From: Rhodopirellula baltica SH 1
GTDB lineage: Bacteria; Planctomycetota; Planctomycetia; Pirellulales; Pirellulaceae
DNA length: 64,000 nucleotides
Assembly (NCBI RefSeq): GCF_000196115.1
Contig: NC_005027.1
Coordinates: forward strand, 5,328,001-5,392,000
Direction: 5' to 3'
The position numbers and the translations under genes were made by a program. The notes under the pieces were generated by a model, which saw nothing but the letters and a program-made list of their open reading frames with translations, ran no database searches and had not been told where the DNA came from. Positions 17,442-28,378 of the stretch are shown one piece after another (within the stretch, counting starts at the first letter, position 1; each line of letters begins with the position of its first letter).

Positions 17442-18055
17442 TCGTCCGCTTCGCCAGAGCCTTTGCTGATCACCTCAGGTTCTGCCAAGGCGTCGCCAGC
17501 TTCGGCGATTTCTTCGTCGCGTTGAGCTTCGATGTGCGCGATAACGACGTCAACGTCGGTGATCAATTCCACGCCTTCAGGAAGCGTCAAATCACCGGCG
17601 GTTTTGTGCTCGCCCACACCTAGTTCGGAGACTTCCAGAACCAAGTTGTCAGGAATCGATCCGGCTGAGCAACGAATTTCAACTTCGTGAACGTTTTCCA
17701 GCAGCATTCCGCCTTCGCGAACACCAACGGCTTCGCCGTGGAGCACGATTGGCACGCCCAATTCGACCTTTTCCTTCAGGTTGACCCGGATCAGGTCCAT
17801 GTGCAGGACTTCGATGCCCAATGGATCCCACTGCATGTCGCTGACCAAGGCGGTCTCATCGACATCGCCGGACAGCTGGACAGTCTTGCTGTGGTGACGC
17901 AGCAGGCCTTTGACTTGTGCCGAAGGAACAGCCAAGTGTTCGTTGGCTTCGCCGTGACCGTACAGGACGGCAGGAACATGACCGTCGCGACGCAAACGGC
18001 GAGTGGCGGCCGTGCCGGTGGATTCACGTTTAGTGACTTGAATGACGTCCGTCAT
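17438..18055 (-). CDS. rplY: 50S ribosomal protein L25 / general stress protein Ctc
   Basis: A 205-residue two-domain L25 of the Ctc type. The 5S rRNA-binding N-terminal domain (KRESTGTAATRRLRRDGHVPAVLYG) is followed by the beta-rich TL5/CTC domain (GVREGGMLLENVHEVEIRC...IPDNLVLEVSELGVGEH). The C-terminal tail is acidic. ATG 18055 (MTDVIQVTKRES) is preferred over the in-frame codon at 18076. This is the first gene of the leftward translation cluster and overlaps pth. Confidence 0.93.
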   Translation of the reverse strand: MTDVIQVTKRESTGTAATRRLRRDGHVPAVLYGHGEANEHLAVPSAQVKGLLRHHSKTVQLSGDVDETALVSDMQWDPLGIEVLHMDLIRVNLKEKVELGVPIVLHGEAVGVREGGMLLENVHEVEIRCSAGSIPDNLVLEVSELGVGEHKTAGDLTLPEGVELITDVDVVIAHIEAQRDEEIAEAGDALAEPEVISKGSGEADE

Positions 18056-18253
18056 AACGGGGACCGACCTGGGCAATGAAAGTGGATATGGAAGGGGAAA
18101 ACCGCTTTGAAATCGTGTTCGCAGCCATCATCGTTGAATCAAAAACGGCACTTTGAGAAGTGCGATTCCGAACACGGGGCGCGGGATTCCTGGCGGAGCA
18201 ATTTTTCGAAGCACGGCAGTATGCCGATTTCCGGCCTGCCTGCAAGGCCAAAA

Positions 18254-19237
18254 CTACCTGTTTTGCGTCTCCGATCCAGTCGCACTGGCAATCGCATCGT
18301 TGATCGCTTCCAGCATTCGACCCAGTGAGGCTTCGTCAAACGCTCGATTTCCCAAATGCTCTCGCAACGCGGGAGACCAGGAAACCTGCGTCTTGCCAGG
18401 CAATCGCTGCAGTGCAAATGCCCGGTCACTGGGTATCGCCCACGAGATTTCGTCGCCATCAACATGAATGGCACGATCCTCGACGGTGTCAGCCGGAATC
18501 AGATGAATCGGCATTGCGGACTCGATCGCCCACTGTTTTGCACCCGGAGGAGTGATTTCTTCGTTCAGCAACCAAACCGCCGTTGCCGTTCGACCGGTCG
18601 TTGGGTGCGTCCAAATCAAATGCCGCATCCGACGATCGACATGCTGACCATTGATCGCCATCAACGCGGTGACATCAAAAACGATCAACGACGTGGTCTG
18701 AATCACCACCATCGGCGGATCCATCATGGATTCGTTCTTGGCCAATACGCGACTGGCAATCATCCCCAAGTCCGCCCCGAGCGAGTCCGCTTTCTCCGAT
18801 GTGACGATCGTCGGACGCTTGCCAATCATATAGGAATGCCCCAGCCCGACTTCGCGAAGCTGGTACTTGCCGTCCTGCTGAACAACCGTGGCCATGATCG
18901 CCAATCCAAACAGGCTGCTATTTTGACGAACCGTTTCGATCACGTCATCAACGTCGCCGTGGCTCAGCTTGGGTGTGCCAAGAAACAACAACTGATTGAA
19001 TCGATCGCGCGGCATCGACTGTGCAACCAAACCGGCTGGCAAACGAACGACGCCCGAGTCCACGCCCCACGCCGCTTTGGCAAGCGGTTGTTTCGCAAAC
19101 GCGGAATGCGAGCCGGCGATCAATATCAGCCCCGACGTCCCGACGACCAGGCCGCACCAAACGGCAAACGCCAAGCCAACCTGAAACAGGCGGGCTTGGC
19201 GATGCGAGTTAGATTTCAACGAATGGATTCGTATCAT
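18254..19237 (-). CDS. Exported or membrane-anchored protein of unknown function
   Basis: A 327-residue protein with one strong hydrophobic N-terminal segment (VGLAFAVWCGLVVGTSGLILIAG), followed by a possible cleavage site at AFAKQ. The rest is soluble with no motif I recognise. It begins 18 bp after the clpX stop on the same strand, so it may be co-transcribed with clpX. No function is assigned. Confidence 0.7.
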   Translation of the reverse strand: MIRIHSLKSNSHRQARLFQVGLAFAVWCGLVVGTSGLILIAGSHSAFAKQPLAKAAWGVDSGVVRLPAGLVAQSMPRDRFNQLLFLGTPKLSHGDVDDVIETVRQNSSLFGLAIMATVVQQDGKYQLREVGLGHSYMIGKRPTIVTSEKADSLGADLGMIASRVLAKNESMMDPPMVVIQTTSLIVFDVTALMAINGQHVDRRMRHLIWTHPTTGRTATAVWLLNEEITPPGAKQWAIESAMPIHLIPADTVEDRAIHVDGDEISWAIPSDRAFALQRLPGKTQVSWSPALREHLGNRAFDEASLGRMLEAINDAIASATGSETQNR

Positions 19238-19255
19238 CAGATCATTCAGAGGTGC

Positions 19256-20539
<1,284 letters not shown>

Positions 20540-20974
20540 ACACGACTCCTTACTTTTATGAGTCCAACATTGCGGGCTCGTCCCTCGGCGTCGGCGGATG
20601 ACGATCAATGAGGTTTTCGCGGGCAATCGAGCGCCAACACCGTATTCGGCGTTCACGCTTTATTGTACGCGATTCCTCGCATCCACCGAACATTGAAGGC
20701 GCGTTCTCGCAAAAGAACTCGACACATCGAACGGATCGGCCACGACTCGAATGCTTTTCAACACCTAGCGACCCGAATTTGCATCCGGATCAACCCGCGC
20801 CGAAGGAACATCCTTGTCCTCGAAGCTCGAGCCACTCGTGGTTTGGTAATGGGTTTCATCGTTTGTCGATGATTGGTATGCCCGAGAATTGGGAGGGCGA
20901 ACCATCGACGGTTTTGGGTCGCAACGAGATCGGCTGTGATCGACGACTCACCGTTTCTCCGGTGCCTTGTTCGT
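20540..20974. other. Intergenic region upstream of clpX
   Basis: A 435-bp gap between clpX and the SHOCT-type gene, both reading leftward. Short ORFs here are Arg/His-rich, overlap each other on both strands and look like noise. Apart from the clpX ribosome binding site I see no recognisable element; the clpX promoter must lie here. Confidence 0.4.
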
Positions 20975-21331
20975 TCAGGTTCGCGATTCATTCTCGCCCT
21001 CTTCGTAAGAACGAGGAGGAGGGGAAGAATCGAGACCGGAATCGGCCTGGGAGGCTGAGGGAACCGGAGGATCAGTCGTCGAAGCGGAAGTTGACCGCGT
21101 TGCTGCTTGTATAGTTCGGAATTCCTCTTCGCTTATGTCACCTTTGCGTCGCATTTCTTCCAGGTTTGCGAACACTTCTGGGGTGTCTAGCTGGTCGTCA
21201 GTGTTGTAGTCGCGCAACCTTGCCAACACCCAAAATGCGAGTGCAATCAAGATGGCTAGAACCACTAGAGCAATGCCAGCCTGCACGGCCGGTTTTGCAA
21301 TCACATCTGTCACAACCGAGACTTCGTTCAT
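20975..21331 (-). CDS. Small single-pass membrane protein with SHOCT-like motif
   Basis: A 118-residue protein with one transmembrane helix (residues ~17-37, AGIALVVLAILIALAFWVLA). A short cytoplasmic helix-turn-helix follows, NLEEMRRKGDISEEEFRTIQ. This matches the SHOCT (short C-terminal) oligomerisation motif: leucine, then R-KG-I-EEEF. The tail is Ser/Pro/Glu-rich and probably disordered. Its specific role is unknown. Confidence 0.72.
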   Translation of the reverse strand: MNEVSVVTDVIAKPAVQAGIALVVLAILIALAFWVLARLRDYNTDDQLDTPEVFANLEEMRRKGDISEEEFRTIQAATRSTSASTTDPPVPSASQADSGLDSSPPPRSYEEGENESRT

Positions 21332-21474
21332 TGCTGCTGATTTGGAAGTTCGGCACCGCCTCCAACTCTCGCAAGAGTCCTTGCCGGTGCTCTTTGATCA
21401 TAGGAGTGTCCCGGTTGGCCGGTCCACTTGCAATTGTCGCAAAAAACAAGGCTTTTAGGTTTCACAAATTCGTT

Positions 21475-22425
21475 TCATGTCTGCTCACAAGCCTGTCGCC
21501 ACCATCGGCACTGCATCAAATGCTGCATTCCTAGACGCGGGATTCGCAACCCTTGTTCGCAGTGCCCTTCGACCCGAGCGACCAAGGGGCCGTCAAATCC
21601 CATCTTACCCAGTGTCTCGGTGACCCGGCGAAGTGTCAGTTCCCCGGTGCCAATCGGTGTGTCATCGCGTCCAACCGTCCCCAGCGGCAAATCGCGAGGC
21701 GGCTGCCCCGGCCAACGGTGATCGCACAAATACACGAGCTTCAGCCGTTCGGCGTTCCGCTGCAACCGAGCCCCCAACGGCATCTCGCCCGCCGAAACCA
21801 TTTCGCCCAGATCCGCCGCGAGGCCCAAATTCACGCTTTCGGGAAGCCACTGGCACATCCGCTCAAATTCGGCGACGCTCGAGATCGCGTGCCCCGTCGC
21901 CGGCCGTAGCGCAATTGAAACGCCCCGCTGCTCAGCAAACGAGGCCAGTGATTCCAATCTCGATGCCAATCGTTCCAAATCCGATTCGCTCAATCCCGGT
22001 GAAAACTCGTCTCGCGGCCAAACTCCCGAGCCCAGAGTCAAAACGGTGCCCGGCAATCGCTCGGCCATCCGAATCCAGTGCTCACACCAATCCAAGGTTG
22101 CCTGACTGCAATCGGCATTCGAATCCGCCAAAGAAGGCATCGCCGCTTTTTCGCGATCCAGCACAAACGACGACTCGGTATCGATCACGACCCGGCAACG
22201 ATGCAAACGTGCCTCATCCAGAAAACGATCCCAGGAGTCGCTCTCTGGGCCGCGAGCTTGGCTGGACAAGGTCCGATCCGCCGCCAGCCCCTTCTCCCAG
22301 GCCAAAATCCCTCTTCTCGGCCGAACCGCGACGCAGCGGTATCCCATCGACACCAAGGGTTCGATCGTCGAGACCGGATCGTGCAGCAACAACCCGCCTG
22401 TGTGGTAACCCGGCGTCATCGGCAT
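21475..22425 (-). CDS. TIM-barrel (xylose isomerase-like / AP endonuclease 2) protein
   Basis: A 316-residue protein with the pattern of sugar-phosphate isomerase/epimerase TIM barrels: GTVLTLGSGVW, a SLASFAEQRGVSIALRPATGHAIS strand, NLGLAADLGEM with acidic metal-ligand candidates, and LKLVYLCDHRWPG near the C-terminus. The end, GFDGPLVARVEG, is the final barrel strand of the family. The frame is open to 22581, but ATG 22425 (MPMTPGYHTGG) sits just before the first strand. The substrate is unknown; the gene is divergent from the MFS transporter. Confidence 0.75.
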   Translation of the reverse strand: MPMTPGYHTGGLLLHDPVSTIEPLVSMGYRCVAVRPRRGILAWEKGLAADRTLSSQARGPESDSWDRFLDEARLHRCRVVIDTESSFVLDREKAAMPSLADSNADCSQATLDWCEHWIRMAERLPGTVLTLGSGVWPRDEFSPGLSESDLERLASRLESLASFAEQRGVSIALRPATGHAISSVAEFERMCQWLPESVNLGLAADLGEMVSAGEMPLGARLQRNAERLKLVYLCDHRWPGQPPRDLPLGTVGRDDTPIGTGELTLRRVTETLGKMGFDGPLVARVEGHCEQGLRIPRLGMQHLMQCRWWRQACEQT

Positions 22426-22650
22426 GATGGTAACCTTGCGTCTCGAATCATCGCTCCCTTTCGGTGGCTCCCAAACGGATTCATCTGGAAGTGAACAGAC
22501 AAACCTCGAAGAATGTGCGAATGGCTCCGCGTCCAACGGGCACTTTGCTCGGTAGACGGCAATCCATCTTCCGAGCCGCACCGCTCAAAGCTTTGCTTCC
22601 GTTCACGCTCTGTCTTCGCTCCACTCGCTTTCCACTGTAACTGAATCTCC

Positions 22651-24162
22651 ATGTCAGATTCTCCCACCGCGTCCACCGCAGCTGACAACCCGTACGCGAT
22701 CGGTGACGCAGCAGTGCCCACCGAATCAGATCCCGCCGGCGTCCAGCCCAAAGACGGTCCGATCGACTCGCTCAGCCATCCCTCGTTCGTTGGCTTCATC
22801 GCGACCCAATTCTTTGGTGCCTTCAACGACAACCTTTTCAAACAGTTGTTGCTGTTGCTGGCCATTCCCACTGCCGTTGCGGCCACGGTCACCGAAACCA
22901 ACCTCGTCGATGGCGCCGTGGCAGTCGAAGTCTCCGAGGACCTCGCTGGTGCACCAGCGGCCAAACCATCCGGCGGAGGTGACTTGCAAGGGATCGCCAC
23001 AGTCGTCTTCGGATTGCCCTTTGTTGTCTTTGGCGGCTTGGCCGGTTACCTGGCCGATCGTTTCAGCAAACGCACGATCATCGTAACCAGTAAGGTCGCC
23101 GAGATCGTTGTCATGGGACTCGGTCTGCTCGCGTTCCTCGCCACGCCCATGATCGGATTCGCGGGACTTTGGATTGTGCTGTTCTTGATGGGGCTGCAAA
23201 GCACATTTTTTGGGCCTGGCAAATACGGCATCATGCCCGAGATGTTGTCGGGCAACCAACTCAATCGCGGCAACGGTTTGGTTCTGATGACTACCTTCAT
23301 AGCGATCATCATCGGCACCGCGGTCGCCGGCCCGCTGAAGGATTCGATCGTGCCGGCGGGAGTCCCACAAATGGAAGCCGCCTCGGGTTTGTGGATCGGT
23401 TCGCTGGTGTGCGTTGGCATCGCAGTTGTTGGAACGATCACCAGCCTCTTGATCATTCGTCTGCCCGCCGCGGATCCGACCTTGAAACTCAAAGCCGAAT
23501 ACTTGGCGGTCCCGAAAGCGATGCGGACGCTTCTCAAAAAAGACACACCACTGTTGATCGCGTTGCTGGCATCGTGCGTGTTTTGGTTGATCGCAGGCCT
23601 GACGATCCAAGCCGTCAACTCGCTCGGTAAAACTCAGCTTGAGATATCTGACACAAAGACCAGTTTGATGGTGTCCTTGATCAGCGTCGGAATCGCCGCC
23701 GGTGGCGCCGCCGCGGGTGCACTGAGCCGCAAACTGTCTGACCGGGTTGTCATTCAAATTGGTATGTGGGGCGTCGTCGCTTTCTGCGCCGTGCTCGCGA
23801 TCTCGTTGCCCGGCGGCCGACACCTGCTCGGCTTTGGCGGTTCGATTCCCGTGCTAATGCTGCTCGGCGCCTCCGCCGCATTTTTCGCGATTCCGATTCA
23901 AGTGTTCCTGCAAGCCCGACCGCCTGAGGAACTCAAAGGCCGCATGATCGCGGTCATGAACCAAGCCAACTTTTTCGCGATCGTGATGTCAGGCGTGCTG
24001 TATCAAATCCTCAACACGATCCTGACCTCCGCTGATCTGCCGCGGAGCACCGTGTTCGGCGCGATGGCGGTGTTGTTCCTTCCCGTGGCAATCTTCTATC
24101 GTCCTTCGCTTGAGCGAACGATTTCGCCAGTCGCCACGCCACCGACCACGCCCGCCAACTGA
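22651..24162 (+). CDS. MFS transporter, LplT-like (lysophospholipid transporter family)
   Basis: A 503-residue 12-helix transporter. The N-terminal ~45 residues are soluble. The first helix carries FFGAFNDNLFKQLLLLLAI, the FGAFNDN motif typical of the LplT/Aas-associated MFS group. GLAGYLADRFSKRTIIV is the MFS loop 2-3 signature. FFGPGKYGIMPEMLSGNQLNRGNGL is also highly typical of LplT-like proteins. In E. coli LplT flips lysophosphatidylethanolamine for reacylation; there is no aas acyltransferase beside it here, so the substrate is inferred. It ends one base before a 107-bp inverted-repeat element. Confidence 0.85.
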   Translation: MSDSPTASTAADNPYAIGDAAVPTESDPAGVQPKDGPIDSLSHPSFVGFIATQFFGAFNDNLFKQLLLLLAIPTAVAATVTETNLVDGAVAVEVSEDLAGAPAAKPSGGGDLQGIATVVFGLPFVVFGGLAGYLADRFSKRTIIVTSKVAEIVVMGLGLLAFLATPMIGFAGLWIVLFLMGLQSTFFGPGKYGIMPEMLSGNQLNRGNGLVLMTTFIAIIIGTAVAGPLKDSIVPAGVPQMEAASGLWIGSLVCVGIAVVGTITSLLIIRLPAADPTLKLKAEYLAVPKAMRTLLKKDTPLLIALLASCVFWLIAGLTIQAVNSLGKTQLEISDTKTSLMVSLISVGIAAGGAAAGALSRKLSDRVVIQIGMWGVVAFCAVLAISLPGGRHLLGFGGSIPVLMLLGASAAFFAIPIQVFLQARPPEELKGRMIAVMNQANFFAIVMSGVLYQILNTILTSADLPRSTVFGAMAVLFLPVAIFYRPSLERTISPVATPPTTPAN

Positions 24163-24163
24163 A

Positions 24164-24270
24164 GAGGTCGTGCAGTTTTGAAGTGCTGTGTTGCCAAGCG
24201 TTTCTCATCAGCCTCCCCCTGGGAGGGTCGAGCGAAGCGAGGGGAGGGTGAAATAAAACGGCACGACCTC
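24164..24270. repeat. 107-bp MITE-like inverted-repeat element
   Basis: Terminal inverted repeats GAGGTCGTGCAGTTTT (24164-24179) and its complement with one mismatch (24255-24270) enclose a GC-rich palindromic core (24212-24250). TGAA occurs directly on both sides (24160-24163, 24271-24274) and looks like a 4-bp target duplication. Related sequences occur at 28379-28622 and 49274-49370. It begins immediately after the transporter stop codon, so it may also act as a 3'-end hairpin. Confidence 0.7.
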
Positions 24271-24323
24271 TGAAATGGAGACGGTGGCCTGCCTTCGGGC
24301 ACGCGTCCGCCTGTTCAATCGTT

Positions 24324-25826
24324 TCATCCGACCAACAATGCCATCGCAGCGAGACGTTGCAGGTTGGAAGTCATCTTTGAATTCACCAACGGTCGCAGAT
24401 TCTCTTCGCCGGTGATGACTTGTTCTCCTTCGACCAAACCACCGTTGGCCATCGCATAAGCGATCATGCTCTCGATCAAACTCGCATGGTCCGATTGACC
24501 ATCGCAGCACCGGACCAAATGAGCCGTTGTATCATCCAGTCGAATCGGTTGGTGACGCAGATTTGTCACGGTATCACCCAGCAAGACTTGTTCTCGTGAA
24601 AGCGCCGTGGCACGCGGGTGGGAAGAAACTTCGCGGCACGCCTCCGTCGGCGATGCACTGACCGACACCAATCCGACACATACCAAATTGAATAAATCGG
24701 CTTTCAAAGTCGCGATCGAATCAGGTTCTTGAGAATCAACGATTGCGCAGAGTTCTTCGCATCTGATCGATGACGGGTACTGATCGACCAAGCGACCGAT
24801 GGCAGCTTGGGTCACGGGATGATCAACGGTTCCGCTCAACCCGTTCGAACCGGTGATCTGATCCCCTTCCAGCTTGGACGAAGTCACAAAGTGCATCGAC
24901 TCCATCGCAGAGGACTGAAGCTGCTCACTGACGGCAACCGAGTCGCGACACAACAATGTTTGCCGAAACGTTCGACGACGAAAGAAGTCCAGCGTTTGGG
25001 CTCGGCGAATTTTTGGCAGCGACGCCAGCGCCGATGCGACATCGGGACGAACCTGTTCGTAGGTTGAATCGCCCCAGTCCGCCTCGGCGATGGTTTGCAA
25101 ACAATGCGAGGCTGCTTCGGTCGCGAATTCGTGAAAGTAACAGGGCCGATTGGTGTCTTCGAATTGCTCGTGTGAGATGTAGGCTTCGTTGGCCTGATCG
25201 AGTGCCTTGAGTTCTTCTTCCAGGGCCACTCGGTACGCTGATCCCTGCGGAACGTTTTGCGCAACCGAGCTCAGCAAAGCCTTACCATGTCGCAGTCGCG
25301 TCTGCGGATCCTCAATTCCATCCGCGTGATATCGCATGATGTCGCGGGCCATTTGTCGCTGATGCCAACCTGGATAAGTGTTGTAGCTAATCAGCGCGAC
25401 TCCGTTGTCAGACAAACGCAACTGACAAATCGCCAGGATCGCTTGCCGGGCTTCTTCGGGGACCCAGGAATAAGCACCATGCGCGATGATGTAGTCAAAC
25501 CGTTCCTCATCGCTATCCGCTTCCGTGACCCAATCCTCAATCCGTCCGTGGTGCAACTGAATGTTCGATAGACCGAGCTTGCCAATCATCGAGTTGCCCG
25601 TTTTTACGTGACCGGCGGCTAAATCGATTCCCTCGAAGTGACTGTTCGGCAACAGTGTTGCCAACGAGATCAAATTACCGCCTGGACCACACGCCAATTC
25701 CAAAACACGGCATGACTCCGGCGATGGTGCATTCACACCGTGCAGCCGAGCGATCGCGGCCATGTTGCCAGGAAGAGTCGCCGGATGAATGAAATCGGGA
25801 TACGGGACTTTGTCGTAGTTGCTCAT
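24324..25826 (-). CDS. SAM-dependent methyltransferase with methyltransferase regulatory domain
   Basis: A 500-residue protein. The class I SAM-binding core is at residues ~35-170: motif I VLELACGPGG (41-50), FEGIDLA, and FDYIIAHGAYSWVP. The central region (SYNTYPGWHQRQMARDIMRYH...CYFHEFATEAASHCLQTIAEA) matches the PF10119-type methyltransferase regulatory domain. The C-terminal ~120 residues (LDDTTAHLVRCCDGQ) form the usual winged-helix-like tail. The substrate is unknown; such proteins are often linked to surface or protein modification. ATG 25826 (MSNYDKVPYPD) is chosen over the long open frame to 25916. Confidence 0.85.
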   Translation of the reverse strand: MSNYDKVPYPDFIHPATLPGNMAAIARLHGVNAPSPESCRVLELACGPGGNLISLATLLPNSHFEGIDLAAGHVKTGNSMIGKLGLSNIQLHHGRIEDWVTEADSDEERFDYIIAHGAYSWVPEEARQAILAICQLRLSDNGVALISYNTYPGWHQRQMARDIMRYHADGIEDPQTRLRHGKALLSSVAQNVPQGSAYRVALEEELKALDQANEAYISHEQFEDTNRPCYFHEFATEAASHCLQTIAEADWGDSTYEQVRPDVASALASLPKIRRAQTLDFFRRRTFRQTLLCRDSVAVSEQLQSSAMESMHFVTSSKLEGDQITGSNGLSGTVDHPVTQAAIGRLVDQYPSSIRCEELCAIVDSQEPDSIATLKADLFNLVCVGLVSVSASPTEACREVSSHPRATALSREQVLLGDTVTNLRHQPIRLDDTTAHLVRCCDGQSDHASLIESMIAYAMANGGLVEGEQVITGEENLRPLVNSKMTSNLQRLAAMALLVG

Positions 25827-25963
25827 CAACTTCACGATGGATGGAGAGTGATCGGCCGGGACGCTGAATCTTTCGCATCCTTGGATGATGCTTCCGGATG
25901 ATATGATCGGCGACAAAGTTTATCACGGGCGATATTGATCGCAGACCATGCTTCCTGATTCTG

Positions 25964-27271
25964 GTGCCGCAGTTGAACGAGATCTTCCCACGATTGGTGT
26001 GCGGCTTGGGCATCGTCGTGTTCGTGACACTGGCGTGGTCCATCAGCACCGATCGACGACAATTTCCGTGGCGGATTGTGATCGGCGGCCTGCTATTGCA
26101 ATTCACTCTGGCTGTTCTGGTGCTGCAAACCGACCTGGGTCAAAAAACATTCAAACACATCGGCGATGGCTTTCAGAAATTGATGAGCACCGTCGATGCC
26201 GGATCGGGATTTTTGTTTTCCACCGGTGCAAACAACCCACTGGGCGATTCACTGCTGGCAACTTTCGCGTTCGGCGTCTTGCCGACCGTGATCTTCTTCT
26301 CTTCGCTGATGAGCGTTCTGTATCACCTCGGGGTCATGCAGCGAATCGTTTGGGCGATGGCTTGGGTGATGAAGTTCTCCTTGAAAACGAGCGGGCCAGA
26401 AACATTGGCCGCTGCGGCGAACGTGTTCGTCGGTCACACCGAAGCTCCTTTAGTCGTCCGTCCGTACCTGTCGAGGATGAGCCGCAGCGAACTGTGCGCG
26501 ATGATGACCGGCGGATTCGCGACCGTCACGGGAGGCTTGCTGGGTGCGTACGCAAAGATGGGCGTGGACATCAGCCACCTGCTGACCGCGTCAATCATCA
26601 GTGCGCCCGCAGCTCTCTTGATCGCAAAGGTCATGGTGCCGAACACGCCAGAGGAATTGACTGCCGAGCGTTCGAATAGCAACCAAAAGGTCGCCGACGA
26701 CGCGATGACGCTGAAGATCGAACGAACGCATGTGAACGTCATTGCGGCGGCGGTCGAAGGCGCCAGCGATGGATTGAAGTTGGCACTCAACGTGGGCGCG
26801 ATATTGATCGCATTTCTCGCCCTCATCGCACTGATCGATTTGCTGCTTGGTGGCATCTGCACAACCTTCGGCTGGGTGGACTCCAACAAAGATCCCCTGG
26901 TCACTCTTGGCGTGATCCTGGGCTACGCGTGCTGGCCACTTGCTTGGCTGCTAGGAATTCCCACCTCAGAATGCCGAGCGGCGGGCGAACTGATCGGTCT
27001 CAAAACAGTCGCCAATGAATTCATCGCCTATCAACAACTTGGCCAACTCGTTCAGGCGGAAGAACCCACCATCAGTGCACGCACCGCGACGGTGTTGACG
27101 TATGCCCTGGCCGGATTCAGCAATTTCGCCGCGATTGGAATCCAGGTCGGCGGGATCGGCGGATTGGTCCCCGAACGAAAATCCGACCTGGCCTCCCTGG
27201 GACTTCGAGCGATGTTCGGTGGGTTGCTGGCGTGCTGCATGACCGGTGCCATCGCCGGCATGATGCTCTGA
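25964..27271 (+). CDS. Concentrative nucleoside transporter (NupC/CNT family)
   Basis: A 435-residue polytopic membrane protein. CNT hallmarks are GFLFSTGANNPLGDSLLATFAFGVLP, the substrate-binding GQTEAPL-like motif FVGHTEAPLVVRP, MMTGGFATVTGGLLGAY, and the C-terminal TYALAGFSNFAAIGIQVGGIG. These transporters couple nucleoside uptake to H+ or Na+. The start is GTG 25964; no ATG lies in frame nearby, and an upstream TTG (25934) is the alternative. It is divergent from the methyltransferase gene, with a ~137-bp shared promoter region. Confidence 0.92.
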   Translation: MPQLNEIFPRLVCGLGIVVFVTLAWSISTDRRQFPWRIVIGGLLLQFTLAVLVLQTDLGQKTFKHIGDGFQKLMSTVDAGSGFLFSTGANNPLGDSLLATFAFGVLPTVIFFSSLMSVLYHLGVMQRIVWAMAWVMKFSLKTSGPETLAAAANVFVGHTEAPLVVRPYLSRMSRSELCAMMTGGFATVTGGLLGAYAKMGVDISHLLTASIISAPAALLIAKVMVPNTPEELTAERSNSNQKVADDAMTLKIERTHVNVIAAAVEGASDGLKLALNVGAILIAFLALIALIDLLLGGICTTFGWVDSNKDPLVTLGVILGYACWPLAWLLGIPTSECRAAGELIGLKTVANEFIAYQQLGQLVQAEEPTISARTATVLTYALAGFSNFAAIGIQVGGIGGLVPERKSDLASLGLRAMFGGLLACCMTGAIAGMML

Positions 27272-27359
27272 TACCAACGAGGGGGTCAGACCTGACGACG
27301 CCGAAACGGACGGTGAGTTATACTGCGGGTTCCTTCCTTCCAACCCTCCCGCACTCCGA

Positions 27360-28313
27360 GTGAACACCTTGAACGTCCGTCGTTTGCATCTCATCCCTGC
27401 CCTGATTCTGCTGTTCGTCGCGACCGCCGTCGTGCCCCAAACCAGCCTGGCAGAAACTCAAAAACTCGTCTTGGTCGCTGGCAAACCCTCTCACCCGCCC
27501 CGAATGCACGAGTTCAATGCAGGCGTGCAACTGCTGGCTGATTCCCTGAAAGACGTCGAAGATTTGGACGTCGAAGTGGTCCTGAACGGATGGCCCCAAG
27601 ACGAAGCTATCTTCGACAACGCGGATGCGGTCGTGTTCTACATGGACGGTGGCGGACGCCACGAAATTGTCCAAGAAGAAGGGCGTCGCCTGAAAATGAT
27701 CGACGAGTGGGCCAAAAACGGAGTCGGCCTGGGCTTCATGCACTACGGCGTGGAAGTCTTGACCGATCAAGCCGGCGACGAAATGAAACGCTGGATCGGT
27801 GGCCACTATGAACACCAGTTTTCATGCAACCCAATTTGGGAACCCACTTTCGCGGTCTTCCCCGATCACCCCGTCACCAACGGGGTCCAACCGTTCCAAG
27901 CCAACGACGAGTGGTACTTCAACATGCGTTTCTTGTCAGGCATGCCCGGCAACGAAGCCAAAGAAATCGATGGCCTTCAATTCCAACCGATCCTGTTGGC
28001 CAAACCATCCGACGATGTTCGTGATGGCCCCTACGTTTACCCCCGAGGCCCCTACGCTCACATCCAAGCATCCGGCGGCCGAGCCGAAGCGATGATGTGG
28101 GTGGTCGAACGTCCCGATGGTGGTCGCGGATTCGGATTCACCGGCGGTCACTTCCACGACAACTGGGGCATCGAGGACTATCGCAAAGTCGTGCTCAACG
28201 CGTTGGTCTGGACCGCCAAAGGCAACATTCCCGAAGACGGCATCCAATCCACCGTCAGCAAGGAACAATTGGATCAAAACCTGGACCCCAAGAAACCTCG
28301 CAAGAAGAAATGA
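27360..28313 (+). CDS. Exported ThuA-like (trehalose-utilisation-type) protein
   Basis: A 317-residue protein starting at GTG 27360 with a signal peptide (LIPALILLFVATAVVPQTSLAE). The ThuA/GATase-like fold is indicated by KLVLVAGKPSHPPRMHEFNAG, ADAVVFYMDGGGRHEIVQ, GVGLGFMHYGVE and RGFGFTGGHFHDNWG near the end. ThuA-domain proteins are very abundant in planctomycetes and are presumed to act in carbohydrate metabolism; the reaction is not known. The C-terminus is lysine-rich (PKKPRKKK). Confidence 0.83.
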   Translation: MNTLNVRRLHLIPALILLFVATAVVPQTSLAETQKLVLVAGKPSHPPRMHEFNAGVQLLADSLKDVEDLDVEVVLNGWPQDEAIFDNADAVVFYMDGGGRHEIVQEEGRRLKMIDEWAKNGVGLGFMHYGVEVLTDQAGDEMKRWIGGHYEHQFSCNPIWEPTFAVFPDHPVTNGVQPFQANDEWYFNMRFLSGMPGNEAKEIDGLQFQPILLAKPSDDVRDGPYVYPRGPYAHIQASGGRAEAMMWVVERPDGGRGFGFTGGHFHDNWGIEDYRKVVLNALVWTAKGNIPEDGIQSTVSKEQLDQNLDPKKPRKKK

Positions 28314-28378
28314 GCAGGCAGCCCAGGAACGATTGAGTTTCATCTCGTAGCCGCTTGGACGTTCGCCCCGCTTCGAAA

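Noticed and set aside
22726-23823. 365-residue minus-strand ORF opposite the MFS transporter
   Set aside because: Extremely hydrophilic Asp/Gln/His-rich shadow of hydrophobic helix codons.
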